From contig JADJDV010000007.1 in assembly GCA_016702555.1 (NCBI GenBank), positions 620,001-684,000 on the forward strand: DNA of 64,000 nucleotides, given 5' to 3'. Below the pieces are notes generated by a model. That model saw only the letters and a program-made list of their open reading frames with translations, was not told the origin of the DNA and searched no databases. The DNA comes from Burkholderiales bacterium (GTDB lineage: Bacteria > Pseudomonadota > Gammaproteobacteria > Burkholderiales > Burkholderiaceae_C). Below, piece by piece: positions 62,466 to 64,000 of this stretch; position 1 is the stretch's first letter; the number at the start of each line of letters is the position of its first letter. The translations under genes and the position numbers were made by a program.

Positions 62466-63947
62466 ATGACGAAGCACGGACGCGCGGATCGGTGGCGAGG
62501 CGAAGCGGCGTGGCGCGTCGCGCGCTTGCCCGGGTGGCTGCGCGGGCTGTCGCTGGCGGCCGGCCTGGCGCTGCTGTCGGCCTGCTCCAGCGTGCGTCCG
62601 TGGATCAACGTGCCGCTGCAACCGCATCAGCTGCAGGCCATGCACGTGAACGAGACGCGCGACCCGAGCCTGGTGATGGCGGTCACCATCTCGGGCGGTG
62701 GCGCGCGCGCGGCGGCGTTCGGCTACGGCGTGCTGCGCGAGCTGGAGGACCATCAGTTCGACTGGAACGGCAAGCGCCTGACCCTGCTGGACGCCACCGA
62801 CCTGGTCAGCGGCGTCTCCGGTGGCGCCATCGTGGCGAGCTACTACGCCGCCTTCGGCCGGCACGGCCTGCCGCGCTTCGAGCCCGACTTTCTGCGCCAG
62901 GACTTCCAGCAGAGCGTGCTGGGCCAGCTGATGCGGCCGGGCAACCTGCACGACCTGAGCTCGCCCTGGTTCGGCCGCTCGCACCTGCTGGCGCGGCGGC
63001 TGGATGAGCTGTACCAGGGCAAGACCTTTGGCGACCTGCTGAAAGACCCGCGCCATCCGCAGCTGATCGTGACCGCGATGGAGCTGTCGCGCGGCACTGG
63101 CTTCGAGTTCACCTGGGACCAGTTCAGCCTGATCTGCTCGGATCTGGCGCAGGTGCCGCTGTCCTTCGCCGTGGCGGCCTCGTCGGCGGTGCCGGTGGCG
63201 CTGAGCCCGCTGACGCTGAAGAACCATGCGCACAGCTGCCCGCCCGACATGGGCGAGCGGCTGCTGGCGCGGTCGGACAAGGAATCCGCCGGCTTGGCCG
63301 ACCACCGCCGGCGGCTTTACCGCGCGCAGGCCGAAAGCTACCTGAATGCGATCGCGCGGCCCTACATCCATCTGGTCGATGGTGGGCTGGCCGACAACCT
63401 GGGCGTGCAGCGCCTGCTGGACCGCGCGCTGATGGACGGCGGCCTGCGCCAGACCTTCCGCGAGGTGTCGATTCCGCCCGGCAGCGTGCGCAAGGTGGTG
63501 CTGGTGGTGGTCAATGCCGCGCGCGAGCCGACCCGGGACATCGACGCCAGCGATACCTTGCCCAGCGTGTTCGACGTCGCCGAGACCCTGCTGTTCGGTG
63601 CTGGCGCGCGGGCCACGCGTTCGACGCAGGAGTTCCTGCACGACGTGATTCGTCAGTGGCGCCAGGAACTGGCGAGCGGGGCCGGGTCATCGCACGTCGA
63701 CGCCTTCGCGCCGAATGCGGACATCCACGTGGTGATGGTGAACCTGAGCGATGTGCCGATCGAGCAGCGGCGCCGCTTGCTGCGGGTGTCGACCGCGCTC
63801 ACGCTGCCCCAAGATGAGGTGACCGAGCTGGTTCGCGCGGGCCGCGAGGTGCTGCGCTATTCGCCAGACTTTCAGGCGCTGGTGCGCGATCTGGGCGCGC
63901 GTGCCGTGCCGCCGCCCGGCGCAGCGGTCGAGCCGCCGCCGCATTGA
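62466..63947 (+). CDS. Patatin-like phospholipase lipoprotein
   Basis: The 493-residue protein has a signal peptide and lipobox (LAAGLALLSACSSVRPW, Cys 40). The patatin catalytic elements are the oxyanion-hole glycines TISGGGARAAAFGYG near 75-89, the nucleophile elbow GVSGG with Ser 118, and the Asp-Gly-Gly dyad in HLVDGGLADNLG near residue 305. It would hydrolyse acyl chains of lipids in the envelope. The C-terminal third has a helical region of unknown role. The last 53 bases of the window contain no further complete gene. Confidence 0.9.
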   Translation: MTKHGRADRWRGEAAWRVARLPGWLRGLSLAAGLALLSACSSVRPWINVPLQPHQLQAMHVNETRDPSLVMAVTISGGGARAAAFGYGVLRELEDHQFDWNGKRLTLLDATDLVSGVSGGAIVASYYAAFGRHGLPRFEPDFLRQDFQQSVLGQLMRPGNLHDLSSPWFGRSHLLARRLDELYQGKTFGDLLKDPRHPQLIVTAMELSRGTGFEFTWDQFSLICSDLAQVPLSFAVAASSAVPVALSPLTLKNHAHSCPPDMGERLLARSDKESAGLADHRRRLYRAQAESYLNAIARPYIHLVDGGLADNLGVQRLLDRALMDGGLRQTFREVSIPPGSVRKVVLVVVNAAREPTRDIDASDTLPSVFDVAETLLFGAGARATRSTQEFLHDVIRQWRQELASGAGSSHVDAFAPNADIHVVMVNLSDVPIEQRRRLLRVSTALTLPQDEVTELVRAGREVLRYSPDFQALVRDLGARAVPPPGAAVEPPPH

Positions 63948-64000
63948 TGGCCACATGCCGCGCGGCCGCGGCTGCTACTTGGACAGCATGCGCATCGCGT

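Noticed and set aside
63975..64000. Possible last seven codons of a minus-strand gene (AMRMLSK and stop)
   Set aside because: Too short to support at the window edge.

Overview
The window reads as a chromosome segment of a GC-rich betaproteobacterium, most likely Burkholderiales (Comamonadaceae or Alcaligenaceae type). The grounds are four Bug/TctC-type extracytoplasmic solute-binding domains, an OmpC-type trimeric porin, an acuI next to a PEP carboxylase gene, a TamA/TamB pair and strong G/C bias at third codon positions. The species cannot be named from sequence alone. The content is mostly catabolic and transport gene islands placed between short housekeeping stretches.

Region by region. 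(A) 1-7706 (+): a catabolic operon with a TauD/TfdA-type dioxygenase (its start lies outside the window), two beta-keto acid cleavage enzymes (BKACE), a Bug protein, a quinone oxidoreductase-like MDR enzyme, a YeiH-type membrane protein and an acyl-CoA ligase. (B) 14041-8168 (-): a converging set with a Bug protein, porin, SDR dehydrogenase, small alpha/beta hydrolase, DsbA-family protein and MFS carrier. A and B probably form one uptake and degradation module for an organic acid. (C) 14430-19677: a small lipoprotein with a clear terminator, 3-methyladenine glycosylase, acuI and ppc. (D) 19773-22965 (+): a tightly coupled three-gene operon of Rieske oxygenase, glutamine-synthetase-like ligase and [2Fe-2S] ferredoxin. 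(E) 22985-29595: a LysR regulator diverging from an SDR, a complete DctPQM TRAP transporter and a split transketolase. (F) 34957-29782 (-): an overlapping regulatory operon of an XRE/ScfR-type regulator, a lone receiver domain, a small membrane protein and a symporter-fused histidine kinase. It diverges from a complete branched-chain-amino-acid-type ABC transporter (35155-40396). (G) 41334-47986, visibly less GC-biased: a fumarase/adenylosuccinate-lyase-superfamily enzyme, a LysR gene split by an IS630-type element whose ends can be placed to the base, a Bug protein, and a 676-residue protein that fuses a PrpF-type isomerase to a Bug domain without a signal peptide. (H) 50031-55612: a decayed integrated element, probably phage-derived, bounded by 16-bp direct repeats, one of which is the 3' end of a tRNA-Arg(CCU) gene. 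It carries a tyrosine integrase, a serine recombinase, a T7-like terminase fragment and a gene-free stretch with hairpins. (I) 55709-63947: tamB, tamA, a hemerythrin-like protein and a patatin-like lipoprotein.

The most unusual observations are the PrpF::TctC fusion, the exactly reconstructable IS insertion that removes the regulator beside it, the reductase-less Rieske/GS-like/ferredoxin operon, and the receiver/ScfR/symporter-kinase operon next to the ABC transporter. Functions rest on motif recognition by eye; no database search was possible.
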